Below the pieces are notes generated by a model, which saw only the letters and a list, made by a program, of their open reading frames with translations, was not told where the DNA came from and searched no databases. A stretch of 45,306 bases of DNA, from contig NZ_BOOA01000064.1 of assembly GCF_016862995.1 (NCBI RefSeq), forward strand, positions 1 to 45,306, read 5' to 3'. The stretch is from Acrocarpospora phusangensis (GTDB taxonomy: Bacteria; Actinomycetota; Actinomycetes; Streptosporangiales; Streptosporangiaceae). Position 1 is the first letter of the stretch. Each line of letters starts with the position of its first letter. This document shows, one piece after another, positions 17,693 to 26,400 of this stretch. Both the position numbers and the translations under genes were made by a program.

Positions 17693-18850
17693 TCAGCTCT
17701 TGGTCCAGAGCGCCGGGAACTCGGTGCGGTAGTCGGTGGCGCCGTACCAGGCGAACTCGTCCTCGCCCTGGATCTCCGCGACGTTGGTGGAGTCGAAGAT
17801 GCGCAGGCCGACGTGGTAGTTCTCGATCGGCGTGGCCCCGGCCAGCACCCGGAAGATCTGGTCGGCGCAGGCGTACGCCCACCACTCGTTGTGCCCGCCG
17901 ACCTCCAGCTTCAGGCCGCTGGCCGGGTCCTTGAGCTGCTCGACGATGCCGGGGGTGGCGTTGAACGCGCCGACCTTCACCCGGGCGCCGGCGCCGGCCG
18001 TACGGATGGCGCCGAGGCCGGGCAGCGCCTGGCCGTCGTAGAGCGGCAGCAGGTAGGTGCGGGTCGGGTCGCTGTTGACGGTGGTCTGGAACAGCGGCCC
18101 GATGGAGGTCTCCCACTGCGGGATCTGCACGTCCTTCATGGTCATGTCGCAGGCCGGGCAGAGCCGCTTGACCTCGTTGAGCGTGCCCTGCGCCTGCGGC
18201 TGCGAGGCCGGCACGTCGTCGGAGCTGATGACCAGGCCCTTGGCCGTGCCCTGGGAGTCGGCGACCACCCAGTCCCCGATGATCTCGCCGACCTTGACGT
18301 AGTCGAAGGTGACCTCGGCGTCCTGGCCGGCGTCGAGCTTGCCGGGGATGCCGGTCTGCGCGCTGATCACCTTGATCCCGGCCGCCTTGGCCCGGGTGAT
18401 CTGCTGCTGGAACAGCGACGGGGGCAGGGCGAGGAAGACGATCGCGTCGGCCTTCTGGGCGATGGCCTGCTCGAAGCCCTTGTTCGCCTCGTCCACGGAG
18501 CCCTTGGCGTCGACCACGTTGAGCTGCACGCCGGCGTGCTGCTGGAGCAGTTCGGTGACCTTGTCGGACCAGTACTTGAGCACCGGGATGGAGTTGGAGA
18601 CGCTGATGTAGGTGACCTTCTTGCCGGACAGGCCGCCGATGGCGACCGGGTCCGACGGTCCCTGCCAGGTGGGTGGCCTGCGGTACTCGTCCACCGCCTT
18701 CTGTGCTTCGGCGACGCCGGCCGACGCGTCGGCGGCGACGGGTCCGGCGCTCGGGGTGGCGGCGGATTCCGGTGTGCTCTCGTCGCTGCATCCGGCGGCC
18801 AGCAGGGCGACGGCGGCGAGCACGACCACAGCCTTCTTCATGGGGGGCAT
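17693..18850 (-). CDS. Substrate-binding lipoprotein of the RbsABC-type importer
   Basis: This 385-aa lipoprotein has a signal peptide with lipobox LLAAGC and Cys at about residue 21, followed by a low-complexity Ser/Ala/Pro linker and a periplasmic-binding-protein type I fold from about residue 60 (KKVTYISVSNSIPVLKYWSDKVTELLQQHAG). It would be anchored to the outer face of the membrane and deliver ligand to the permease. The start is ATG at 18850, preceded by CAGGAG eight bases upstream; the frame is open further upstream but overlaps the permease gene. It lies 32 bp after the permease, in the same operon. Confidence 0.9.
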   Translation of the reverse strand: MPPMKKAVVVLAAVALLAAGCSDESTPESAATPSAGPVAADASAGVAEAQKAVDEYRRPPTWQGPSDPVAIGGLSGKKVTYISVSNSIPVLKYWSDKVTELLQQHAGVQLNVVDAKGSVDEANKGFEQAIAQKADAIVFLALPPSLFQQQITRAKAAGIKVISAQTGIPGKLDAGQDAEVTFDYVKVGEIIGDWVVADSQGTAKGLVISSDDVPASQPQAQGTLNEVKRLCPACDMTMKDVQIPQWETSIGPLFQTTVNSDPTRTYLLPLYDGQALPGLGAIRTAGAGARVKVGAFNATPGIVEQLKDPASGLKLEVGGHNEWWAYACADQIFRVLAGATPIENYHVGLRIFDSTNVAEIQGEDEFAWYGATDYRTEFPALWTKS

Positions 18851-18882
18851 AACAGGCTCCTGAGATCCAGGCGAGATGAAGG

Positions 18883-19827
18883 TCAGGCGAATCGGGGCAG
18901 CCGGCGATGGCCGGCCAGGTGGCTCAGGGTCACGGCGGCGACCAGCGACCCGCCGTAGAAGACCTGTTCCGGCCAGCCGGCGTAGCCCAGGTACTGCAGG
19001 CCGGTGATGCCGGTGGTCAGGAAGTAGACGGCGACGAAGGCTCCCCACGCGTTGAAGCGGCCCGGCACGATCGTGGTCGAGCCGAGGAACGCCGCGGCGA
19101 ACGCGGGCAGCAGGTAGTAGGCGCCGGACTGGGGGTTGGCCGCGCTGTTGGTGCCGGCCAGCACGACCCCGGCCAGGCCGCTGAGGGTGGCGGTGACGAC
19201 GAGCGCCCCGGCCCTGATGAGGTTCACCCGCAGACCGGCCAGGCGGGCGACCTCGCGGTTCTCGGCGATGAAGATCATGCGCCGGCCCAGCGGGGTGTGC
19301 TGGAGCACGAACCACGCGACCAGGCAGAGGACCAGCCCGCAGTAGAAGGGCGCGGGGATGCCGAACAGGAACGGGCTGGTCATGAACTGCACGGTCTTGA
19401 CCGAGATGCCGGTGACGACCTTGGACTCGGTGACGCCGAGGGTGATGCCGGCCAGCAGCGTCCCGGTGCCCAGGGTGACGATGATGGACGGCACGCCGGC
19501 CAGCACCGACAGCGCGGCGTTGATCGCGCCGAACAGCGCGCAGACCAGCAGGGTGACGGCGATGGCCGGGCCGGGCGCCCAGCCCTCCCGGCCGTCCAGC
19601 ACCGCGAGCAGGCAGCCGCCGAAGCCGACGACGGAGCCGACGGACAGGTCGAACTCCTGCACCGCCAGGGAGAACGTGACGCCGAGGGTGGCGATGAGGA
19701 TGACGGTCTGGGTGCTGAGGATCAGCTGGACGGTGGACGTGGCGGCGAACGTGTCGGACCGCCACGCGAAGAACGCGACGACCAGGGCCCAGACGACGAG
19801 CACCGCGTACCGTTCGACGGTTTTCAC
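18883..19827 (-). CDS. ABC transporter permease (RbsC-like)
   Basis: This 314-aa membrane protein has about eight to ten hydrophobic segments and the CUT2 permease pattern, including FDLSVGSVVGFGG (residues about 59-71) and IFIAENREVARLAGLRVNLIR, the loop that contacts the ATPase. The start is GTG at 19827, overlapping the stop of the upstream hydrolase (GTGA), so translation is coupled. It forms the membrane channel of the importer with the neighbouring ATPase, acting as a dimer in known relatives. Confidence 0.9.
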   Translation of the reverse strand: MKTVERYAVLVVWALVVAFFAWRSDTFAATSTVQLILSTQTVILIATLGVTFSLAVQEFDLSVGSVVGFGGCLLAVLDGREGWAPGPAIAVTLLVCALFGAINAALSVLAGVPSIIVTLGTGTLLAGITLGVTESKVVTGISVKTVQFMTSPFLFGIPAPFYCGLVLCLVAWFVLQHTPLGRRMIFIAENREVARLAGLRVNLIRAGALVVTATLSGLAGVVLAGTNSAANPQSGAYYLLPAFAAAFLGSTTIVPGRFNAWGAFVAVYFLTTGITGLQYLGYAGWPEQVFYGGSLVAAVTLSHLAGHRRLPRFA

Positions 19828-20465
19828 GGGGTCAGTCGTTTCGTGACGGCCGCCTCGTCCCAGACCTCCGCGTACTTCGCGGCGAGGTCGAAGAGGCTGG
19901 CCTCGTGCGGGCCCGGATCGCGGTCGCCGACCGCCTGCCGTACCACGATGGGCACGTAGCCGTGCGAGATGGCGTCGACGGCGGTGGCGCGTACGCAGCC
20001 GCTGGTGCTCACCCCGCAGAGGACGAGCGTGTCGATGCCCTGGGAGGCGAGCGTGGCGCTCAGCGAGGTGCCGAAGAACGCGCTCGCGTACTGCTTGGTG
20101 ATGACGAGTTCGTCCAGACGTGGGGCGACCTCCGGCATGATGTCGCCGAGGTCGCTTCCTGAGCCGGTGACGAAGTGCCGCAGCGCGCCGACCTTGCGGA
20201 AGAAGAGGCCGCCGTCGACGCCGCCGGGGCCGTACGCGACCCGGGTGTGCACGACCGGGACGCCCGCGGCGCGGGCGGCCGAGACCACCCGCGCGGCCGC
20301 GTCGAGGCAGTCCCGGCTGCCCATGTAGAGCTCGGCGCCCGGCTGGAAGTACGCGCGGACCATGTCGATGACGAGCACGGCGGGCCGGGCGCCCCAGTCC
20401 AGGGACTGCCCGAACCCGGCCGCGGCGTAGTCGTCCTCTATGCCGGAGTCCATGCCGGAGTTCAT
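19824..20465 (-). CDS. Isochorismatase-family amidohydrolase, N-carbamoylsarcosine amidase-like
   Basis: This 213-aa cysteine hydrolase keeps the catalytic triad Asp34 (VLVIDMVRAY), Lys124 (ITKQYASAFFGTSL) and Cys157 (GVSTSGCVRA). The segments YASAFFGTSL, TSGCVRATAVD and GPHEASLFDLAAKYA match what I recall of N-carbamoylsarcosine amidohydrolase and of maleamate amidases. These enzymes hydrolyse a carbamoyl or amide group to ammonia and an acid. The start at 20465 overlaps the HyuB stop as ATGA. Its place directly after hyuA/hyuB-like genes mirrors creatinine and hydantoin pathways, where the ring-opened carbamoyl acid is the next substrate. No sarcosine oxidase is nearby and the other genes handle CoA esters, so the true substrate may be a different amide. 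Confidence 0.88.
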   Translation of the reverse strand: MNSGMDSGIEDDYAAAGFGQSLDWGARPAVLVIDMVRAYFQPGAELYMGSRDCLDAAARVVSAARAAGVPVVHTRVAYGPGGVDGGLFFRKVGALRHFVTGSGSDLGDIMPEVAPRLDELVITKQYASAFFGTSLSATLASQGIDTLVLCGVSTSGCVRATAVDAISHGYVPIVVRQAVGDRDPGPHEASLFDLAAKYAEVWDEAAVTKRLTP

Positions 20466-22324
20466 GCCGGCACTCGCGGGGTGGGCAGACCGGTCTCCGC
20501 CTCGCAGTTCGCCAGGATCTCGGCCAGCGGCGGCCCCATGTTGAACACCGGCGGCTTGGCCGGCCGCCCGGCCCGCAGGCTGCCGCGAAGCTCGCCGGTG
20601 GCGGCGGCGTCCACGGCGCCTTCGCGCAGGACGACGCCGTAGCGCCGCGCGCCGTCGGCGCTCACCAGGCCGCGCCTGACCTCCAGGGCGACCAGTTCCG
20701 GGTCGCGGGCGAGCGGGTCGCCCCAGCCGCCCCCGCCCCAGGTGACGAAGTGCAGCACGTCGCCCTTGCCCACGTGCACGTCGTGCACCTTGCTCGGGAG
20801 GATCTCCCGGCTGCCGTCGGCGCGGTCGATCCACTTGCGGCCACGCGCCCCGGGCTCGCCGCCGTTGACACCCCACGGGTAGGTGAGCCAGCGGTCGTCG
20901 TGGATGGCGATGGTGCCCGGCTGGAGGAACCGGTAGGCCACGTCGACGCCGTTGCCGCCGCGGTGCAGCCCGGCGCCGCCGGTGTCCGGCACGGTCTCCC
21001 AGCGTTCGATCCGCAGCGGGTAGTACGACTCCAGGTACTCGCACGGGATGTTCACGAACGACGGCCACAGCGAGTGCCCGTCGGGGCCGTCGCCGATCGG
21101 CCGGCCGGGGATGCCGCCGAACCCGATCGAGTAGAGCTGGAACCACTCGCCGGCGCGTTCGCCGTCCTCGTACGTGCCGGAGTACATGAAGTGCGGCGAG
21201 GAGGAGAAGCCGGCCGCGTTGAGCAGGTCCGGGTTCTTCTGCCCGAGCAGGCCGCCGAACAGGTCGAAGATGCGCCCGACGCCGTGGTTGCGGGCGTTGA
21301 GCGCGGCCGGGAAGTCCGGCTTCCAGAAGGACTTCTCCGGGATGTGCACGTCGATCAGCGGATAGAAGCCGTCGTTCCACAGGATCTGCGGATCGGCGAC
21401 CGTGATCATGTAGATGCCGAAGAACATCCGGGCGAGGTTCTCGTTGAGGTAGTAGTTGATGGGCCCGGGCGACTGCGGCGAGCTGCCGGTGAAGTCCAGC
21501 AGCACCTTCTCCCCCGTACGGGTGAGCGACAGCGTCAGCTTGTACGGGCCGAAGCCGACCCCGTCGTCGCAGATGTAGTCGGAGAAACTGATCGTCTCGC
21601 CGTCCTCGAACACCGTCGTCAGCAACGCCTTCATGGCCTGGTAGTTGCGGTCCAGCAGCGCGTCGAGCGCGGAGACGTACGTGTCGGCGCCGAAACGCGC
21701 GCAGAGCTCCTGGATCCGCCGCGCCGCGGTACGGCAGGCGGCGACGATGCCGTTGAGGTCGGCCCGGTTCCAGTCGGGCTGGCGGACCTGGTTCAGCACG
21801 ATGCGCAGCGCGTCCTCGTTGAGCTGCCCGCGGTGGTACAGCTTGAACGGAGGGATGACGACGCCCTCCTCGAAAATGGTGCGCGCGTCGGTCGGCATGG
21901 AGCAGACGGTCTTGCCACCGACGTCGGACATGTGCCCGAACATCGACGCCCAGCCCACGATCCGGCCCTCGACGTAGATGGGCATCACCACGAGCCAGTC
22001 GTTGGCGTGGCTGATCGCGCCGTCGCAGGAGTACGGGTCGGAGGTAAGCAGGACGTCGCCGTCCTCGATCGTGCCCTCGTACCGGTCCAGCAGCGCCGGG
22101 ATGGACAGGCCGAACTGGCCGACCACCATGCGCCCCTCGGGGTCGCCGATGAGCGGGAACTCGTCGTGCTGTTCGCGGATGCCGGGCGACAGGGCGGTGC
22201 GGAAGAGCACCTCGTCCATCTCGTACCGGGCGTTGCGCAGGGCGTTCTCGATGATGTCGAGGGTGACCGGGTCGACGGGCACGCGCTGCGGCCGGGCGGT
22301 CGTGGTCTGGATGATCTCGGCCAT
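20462..22324 (-). CDS. Hydantoinase/oxoprolinase family protein, subunit B
   Basis: This 620-aa protein belongs to the HyuB family (N-methylhydantoinase B, C-terminal half of 5-oxoprolinase, acetone carboxylase relatives). The opening VDPVTLDIIENALRNARYEMDEVL and the block EQHDEFPLIGDPEGRMVVGQFG are characteristic, as is GGNGVDVAYRF later on. It pairs with the HyuA homologue to make an ATP-dependent amidohydrolase that opens cyclic amides or imides such as hydantoins or oxoproline. The ATG at 22324 follows the HyuA stop after three bases. Length is normal for the family. The substrate is not predictable from sequence. Confidence 0.93.
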   Translation of the reverse strand: MAEIIQTTTARPQRVPVDPVTLDIIENALRNARYEMDEVLFRTALSPGIREQHDEFPLIGDPEGRMVVGQFGLSIPALLDRYEGTIEDGDVLLTSDPYSCDGAISHANDWLVVMPIYVEGRIVGWASMFGHMSDVGGKTVCSMPTDARTIFEEGVVIPPFKLYHRGQLNEDALRIVLNQVRQPDWNRADLNGIVAACRTAARRIQELCARFGADTYVSALDALLDRNYQAMKALLTTVFEDGETISFSDYICDDGVGFGPYKLTLSLTRTGEKVLLDFTGSSPQSPGPINYYLNENLARMFFGIYMITVADPQILWNDGFYPLIDVHIPEKSFWKPDFPAALNARNHGVGRIFDLFGGLLGQKNPDLLNAAGFSSSPHFMYSGTYEDGERAGEWFQLYSIGFGGIPGRPIGDGPDGHSLWPSFVNIPCEYLESYYPLRIERWETVPDTGGAGLHRGGNGVDVAYRFLQPGTIAIHDDRWLTYPWGVNGGEPGARGRKWIDRADGSREILPSKVHDVHVGKGDVLHFVTWGGGGWGDPLARDPELVALEVRRGLVSADGARRYGVVLREGAVDAAATGELRGSLRAGRPAKPPVFNMGPPLAEILANCEAETGLPTPRVPA

Positions 22325-22327
22325 CGG

Positions 22328-24382
22328 TCAGGCCTCCTCTGCGACGGGGCGGATCAGCAGGCTGCCGCTGGGGTGCACGGTCGCCGCGTGCCCGGGCAGG
22401 ACGAGCGTGGTGGAGTCCATCTCGGTGACCACGGCCGGGCCGGCGACGACGTTGCCGGCCAGGAGCTTGCCGCGGTCGTACACGTTGGCCCGGGTCTGCT
22501 CGCCGCCGACGTAGACGGTGGTGGTCGTGCGCAGCGCGGCGGCGGGATCCTCGGTCCCCTGGGCCAGCGTGACGGCGGCCACGTGCGGGCGCGGCCCCGA
22601 CACCGCGGCCCGGACGCTGACCAGTTCGTGCTCGTTCTTCAGCAGGAACGAGAAGAGGCGTTCGTGCTCGGCGTCGAAGGCCGCGCCCAGGGCCTTCAGC
22701 CCGCCGCCCTCGCCGTCGAACGCGGCGATGCCAGCCGGTACGGAGATCTCGAAGCCCTGGCCGTGGTAGCGGATGTCGACCTGGTAGGTGACGGTCTGCT
22801 CGTCCCGGGCGGCCCCCTCGGCCTCCACGGTGGACGCCGCCGCCTCGGCCAGCTCCTCGAAGATGGCGCGCAGTTCGCCGTCGGTGAGCTCGGAGAAGCG
22901 CCGGATGTACGTGCGGGCCGCCTCGTCGCGCAGGCTCGTGGTCGCGTCGCCGTACGCGCAGAGCACGCCGGGCGAGGGCGGGATGATGACCGGCCAGGCC
23001 CCGGTGAGGCGGCCGAGGGCGTTGGCGTGCAGCGGCCCGGCGCCGCCGAACGCGACGAGCGCGAAGTCGCGCGGGTCGTAGCCCTGCTGCACGGAGACCA
23101 GGCGCAGGGCGCCGAACATGTTCTCGTTGACGATGTCCACGATGCCCGCGGCCGCGGCCTCCACGCTGGGCAGGCCCATCGCCTCGGCGATGCCGGCGAC
23201 GGCGGTCCGCGAGGCGTCCCGGTCCAGGGAGATCTCGCCGCCGGCCAGCTCGCCGGGCAGGTAGCCGAGGACCACGTTGGCGTCGGTGACCGTCGGCTCC
23301 CGGCCGCCCTTGCCGTACGCGGCGGGACCGGGGTCGGCGCCGGCGGACTGCGGCCCGACGCGCAGCGCCCTGGTCAGCGCGGGCACGTGGGCGATGGAGC
23401 CGCCGCCGGCTCCGACGGTGCGCACGTCCACCGAGGAGGAGCGCACGGTGAGATCGCCGACCCGGGTCTCCCTGCCGATCCTGGGCACCCCCGCCTGCAC
23501 CAGCGCGACGTCGGTGGACGTGCCGCCCATGTCGAAGGTGAGCAGGTCGGTGTACCCGGCCTGGGCGGCGGCCCAGACCGCGCCGCTGACCCCGCCGGCC
23601 GGGCCGGACAGCAGCATCGACACCGGGTTGGCGGCGGCCGCCGGAGCGCTGGCGAGGCCGCCGTCGCTGCGCAGGATGTACAGCCGCTTGTCCAGCTTCC
23701 GCATCATGTTGTCGAGGTAGCGGGCGACCTGCGGCTGCACGTACCCGTTGGCGACCGAGGTGATGGTGCGTTCGTACTCGCGCAGTTCCGGCAGAACCTT
23801 GGAGGAGACGGAGACCGGGACGCCGGGGAGTTCCTCGGCGGCGATCGCGGCGATCCGCGCCTCGTGCGCGCCGTCCACGTAGGAGTTGATGAGCGACACG
23901 GCGAGCGCCTGGATGCCGTCCGCGCGCAGGCCGCGCAGCTTGACGCGGATGTCGTCCTCGTCGAGCGGGGTGACGATCTCGCCGTCGGCGCCGATCCGCT
24001 CGATCGCCTCGACGGTGTGCTCCAGCGCGGCGAGGGGTTCCGGTTTGGGCCAGATGATCCAGCCGGCCAGGCCGCCCGGCACGAACGAGCGGGCGATCTG
24101 CAGGACCTGCCGGAACCCGGCCGTGGTCACCAGGCCGACCTTGGCGCCCTTGCCCTCCAGGATGGCGTTGGTGGCCACGGTGGTCCCGTGCATGACCTGG
24201 CCGATCGACTCCAGGCTGGTCGAGGCGGCCGCGCAGACCTTCCCGATCCCGGTGAGCACGCCCACGGACTGGTCGTGCGGGGTCGACGAGGTCTTGGCGC
24301 GGAAGGATCGGCCGCTGTCCTCGTCGATGAGAAGAATGTCGGTGAAGGTGCCACCCACATCGACGCCTAACCTGTAACTCAT
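22328..24382 (-). CDS. Hydantoinase/oxoprolinase family protein, subunit A
   Basis: This 684-aa protein is of the HyuA type, with an ASKHA-like ATP-binding fold. Visible motifs are LGVDVGGTFTD at the N-terminus, HGTTVATNAI (residues about 66-75), DMGGTSTDVAL (about 285-295) and GAGGGSIA. Together with HyuB it would couple ATP hydrolysis to cleavage of a ring amide. ATG at 24382 (MSYRLG) is preferred; a GTG one codon earlier (24385) is an alternative. AGGAGG lies four bases upstream of the ATG. It is preceded closely by the CoA-transferase gene in the same operon. Confidence 0.93.
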   Translation of the reverse strand: MSYRLGVDVGGTFTDILLIDEDSGRSFRAKTSSTPHDQSVGVLTGIGKVCAAASTSLESIGQVMHGTTVATNAILEGKGAKVGLVTTAGFRQVLQIARSFVPGGLAGWIIWPKPEPLAALEHTVEAIERIGADGEIVTPLDEDDIRVKLRGLRADGIQALAVSLINSYVDGAHEARIAAIAAEELPGVPVSVSSKVLPELREYERTITSVANGYVQPQVARYLDNMMRKLDKRLYILRSDGGLASAPAAAANPVSMLLSGPAGGVSGAVWAAAQAGYTDLLTFDMGGTSTDVALVQAGVPRIGRETRVGDLTVRSSSVDVRTVGAGGGSIAHVPALTRALRVGPQSAGADPGPAAYGKGGREPTVTDANVVLGYLPGELAGGEISLDRDASRTAVAGIAEAMGLPSVEAAAAGIVDIVNENMFGALRLVSVQQGYDPRDFALVAFGGAGPLHANALGRLTGAWPVIIPPSPGVLCAYGDATTSLRDEAARTYIRRFSELTDGELRAIFEELAEAAASTVEAEGAARDEQTVTYQVDIRYHGQGFEISVPAGIAAFDGEGGGLKALGAAFDAEHERLFSFLLKNEHELVSVRAAVSGPRPHVAAVTLAQGTEDPAAALRTTTTVYVGGEQTRANVYDRGKLLAGNVVAGPAVVTEMDSTTLVLPGHAATVHPSGSLLIRPVAEEA

Positions 24383-24400
24383 CACTCCTCCTGTATCCGG

Positions 24401-25600
24401 CTAGATCACTCCGGCCGCGGCGAGCCGCTCCAGCTCCTCGTCGCGCAGGCCCAGCAGCCCTCGGTAGATGTCGTCGTTGCTCGTGCCGAGCGCCGGGCCG
24501 GTGGATCGCACCGCGCCCGGGGACTCGGACAGTTTGGGGAACACGTTCTGCATGGCGATGTCGCCGAGCAGCGGGTCGGCGAGCCTGACGATCGCCTCGC
24601 GCGCGGCGAAGTGCGGGTCGCCGAACATGTCCTTGGCCCGGTAGATGCGCCCCGCGGGCACGCCGGCCCGGTGCAGCGCCGCCAGGAGTTCCTCGGCGTC
24701 GTAGCCGCGGGTCCAGTCGGCGATGACGGCGTCGAGTTCGGCCATGTACTCGCCGCGGGCGCTGTGCGTCGCGTACCGCTCGTCGGTGACCAGGTCCGGC
24801 CGGTCCATCACGGCGGCGAGCCGGCCGAACACGGTGTCCTGGTTGGCGGCGATGAGCACGTCCTCGCCGTCGCGGGTCGGGTAGACGTTGCTCGGCGCGA
24901 CGTTCGGCAGCACGGGGCCGGTGCGTTCCCGCTGGTAGCCGGCCTGCTGCCACTCCGGCAGCATCGACTCCATCATCGCGAGCACCGACTCGTAGATGGC
25001 CGCGTCCACGACCTGGCCCCGGCCGGAACGTTCGCGTTCGTGCAGGGCGACGAGGGTGCCGAGGGTGGCGTACATGGCGGCCAGCGAGTCGCCGAGCGAG
25101 ATGCCGGCCCGCGACGGCGGCTCCTGCGGGGAGCCGGTCACGTACCGGATGCCGCCCATGGCCTCGCCGATCGAGCCGAACCCGGCGCGCGCCGCGTACG
25201 GGCCGGTCTGGCCGAAGCCGGTGACCCGGGTGACGACCAGCTTCGGGTTGAGCTCCCACAGCCGCTCGGGGGCGAGGCCCCAGCGTTCGAGCGTGCCCGG
25301 CCGGAAGTTCTCCAGCAGGACGTCGGCCCGGGTGACCAGCCGCCGGACCAGGTCCTGGCCCTCCTCGGTACGCAGGTCGCAGGTGACGGACTTCTTGTTG
25401 CGCGCCACGACCGGCCACCACAGCGACGTGCCGTACGGCTTCTCCCGGCCCCACTGGCGCATCGGGTCGCCGTGCTTCGGGTCCTCGATCTTGATGATCT
25501 CCGCGCCGAAGTCCCCGAGCAGTTGGCCGCAGAACGGGCCGGCCAGCAGTTGGCCGAGCTCGAGGACGCGGACGTCACTCAATGGCAGGGGGCGGGTCAT
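24401..25600 (-). CDS. CaiB/BaiF family (class III) CoA-transferase
   Basis: This 399-aa protein opens with VRVLELGQLLAGPFCGQLLGDFGAEIIKIEDP, the family's CoA-binding start, and continues with RNKKSVTCDL. The catalytic aspartate lies in ISLGDSLAAMYATLGTLVALHERERSGRGQ, near residue 173. Members move CoA between carboxylic acids. In this operon it probably activates the acid released by HyuAB and the amidase, feeding the divergently encoded lyase. The ATG at 25600 overlaps the GntR stop (ATGA) and has GGAGGAA just upstream. Confidence 0.94.
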   Translation of the reverse strand: MTRPLPLSDVRVLELGQLLAGPFCGQLLGDFGAEIIKIEDPKHGDPMRQWGREKPYGTSLWWPVVARNKKSVTCDLRTEEGQDLVRRLVTRADVLLENFRPGTLERWGLAPERLWELNPKLVVTRVTGFGQTGPYAARAGFGSIGEAMGGIRYVTGSPQEPPSRAGISLGDSLAAMYATLGTLVALHERERSGRGQVVDAAIYESVLAMMESMLPEWQQAGYQRERTGPVLPNVAPSNVYPTRDGEDVLIAANQDTVFGRLAAVMDRPDLVTDERYATHSARGEYMAELDAVIADWTRGYDAEELLAALHRAGVPAGRIYRAKDMFGDPHFAAREAIVRLADPLLGDIAMQNVFPKLSESPGAVRSTGPALGTSNDDIYRGLLGLRDEELERLAAAGVI

Positions 25601-26280
25601 TCAGGTTCCTCCGGGGTGTCGGCGGGATCTCCGTAGGCGGGCGCCTGGACGCGGCGGGGCCCGAGCAGCGACGCGCGCGCCGACAGCAGGTGCGCGTGCA
25701 TCACGGCTTCGGCCCAGTCCCCGTCCCGGGCGCGCAGGGCGGCCACGATCTCGAGGTGGTGGTTCACGCTGCGGCGGCGGGCCGCGTCGTCGAACGCGTG
25801 CAGCGTGCGCAGCAGGACGGAGGCGTGGATGAGCTGGCCGACCGTGGCGGTGACGACCGAGCTGCCGGCCAGGTTGTTGAGGGTGGAGTGGTACTCCGCG
25901 TTGAGCCGGTACACCTCGTTGAGCCGGCCGGCCTCGGAGTGCTCCCTGAGCGCGGTGGCGATGTGCTCCAGCCGGTCGATGTCGGCGGCGGAGGCGGCCG
26001 TGGCGGCGGCGCGGGCGGCGAGGCCCTCCACGTGGGCCCGGATCTGGAAGATGTGTTCCAGATCCGCCCGGAGGTACTCGACGACCCGGGCGCCCTTGTT
26101 CGTGGTGATGTCGACCAGCCCCTCGGCCGAGAGGCGGCGCAGCGCGTCCCGCACGGGAGTACGGCTCACGCCGAGCTTCTCGGCCAGCTCGACCTCGCCG
26201 AGCCGCTCGCCGGGGGCGTACTCCCCGCCGAGGATCTGCTCGCGCAGTCGGTCGACCACACGATCGCTGGCTGCCGTCAT
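25597..26280 (-). CDS. GntR-family regulator (FadR subfamily, FCD domain)
   Basis: This 227-aa protein has an N-terminal winged helix (residues about 5-72: VVDRLREQILGGEYAPGERL, ELAEKLGVSRTPVRDALRRL) followed by an all-helical FCD ligand domain with its metal-binding Asp/His positions (HEH-like residues in EYHSTLNNLAGS and VNHHLEIVAALRARD). It is the first gene of the minus-strand operon and is translationally coupled to the CoA-transferase. The arrangement, divergent from the lyase gene across 120 bp, suggests that it represses both units until a pathway acid or CoA ester is bound. Confidence 0.92.
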   Translation of the reverse strand: MTAASDRVVDRLREQILGGEYAPGERLGEVELAEKLGVSRTPVRDALRRLSAEGLVDITTNKGARVVEYLRADLEHIFQIRAHVEGLAARAAATAASAADIDRLEHIATALREHSEAGRLNEVYRLNAEYHSTLNNLAGSSVVTATVGQLIHASVLLRTLHAFDDAARRRSVNHHLEIVAALRARDGDWAEAVMHAHLLSARASLLGPRRVQAPAYGDPADTPEEPE

Positions 26281-26400
26281 TTCCGACGTCTCCGTTCGTT
26301 AGTTGTGTACATTTAATCGACCCTCAGGCCGAGGACAAGGGGGTGGACGCTACTTTTCTTCGTGATTGCACACATCTCGGCGGGGGTGCTAAACAGAGCC
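26281..26400. promoter_or_regulatory. Divergent promoter region with candidate GntR sites
   Basis: Between the divergent GntR and lyase genes lies TGTGTACA (26304-26311) and its near-complement TGCACACA (26367-26374), which face each other 55 bp apart. FadR-type GntR proteins bind short TNGTNNNACNA-like palindromes, and TTGTGTACAT fits loosely. The region is AT-rich near TACATTTAATCG. The assignment to the neighbouring regulator is inference. Confidence 0.4.

Noticed and set aside
20750-24370. 1206-codon plus-strand frame opposite hyuA/hyuB
   Set aside because: Antisense shadow with biased composition and no domain. The minus strand has unmistakable family motifs.
19824-25454. A single 1876-codon minus-strand frame
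   Set aside because: Only its last 213 codons make sense, as the amidohydrolase. The rest overlaps HyuB, HyuA and the CoA-transferase in the wrong frame and is an Arg/Pro/Gly-rich artefact.
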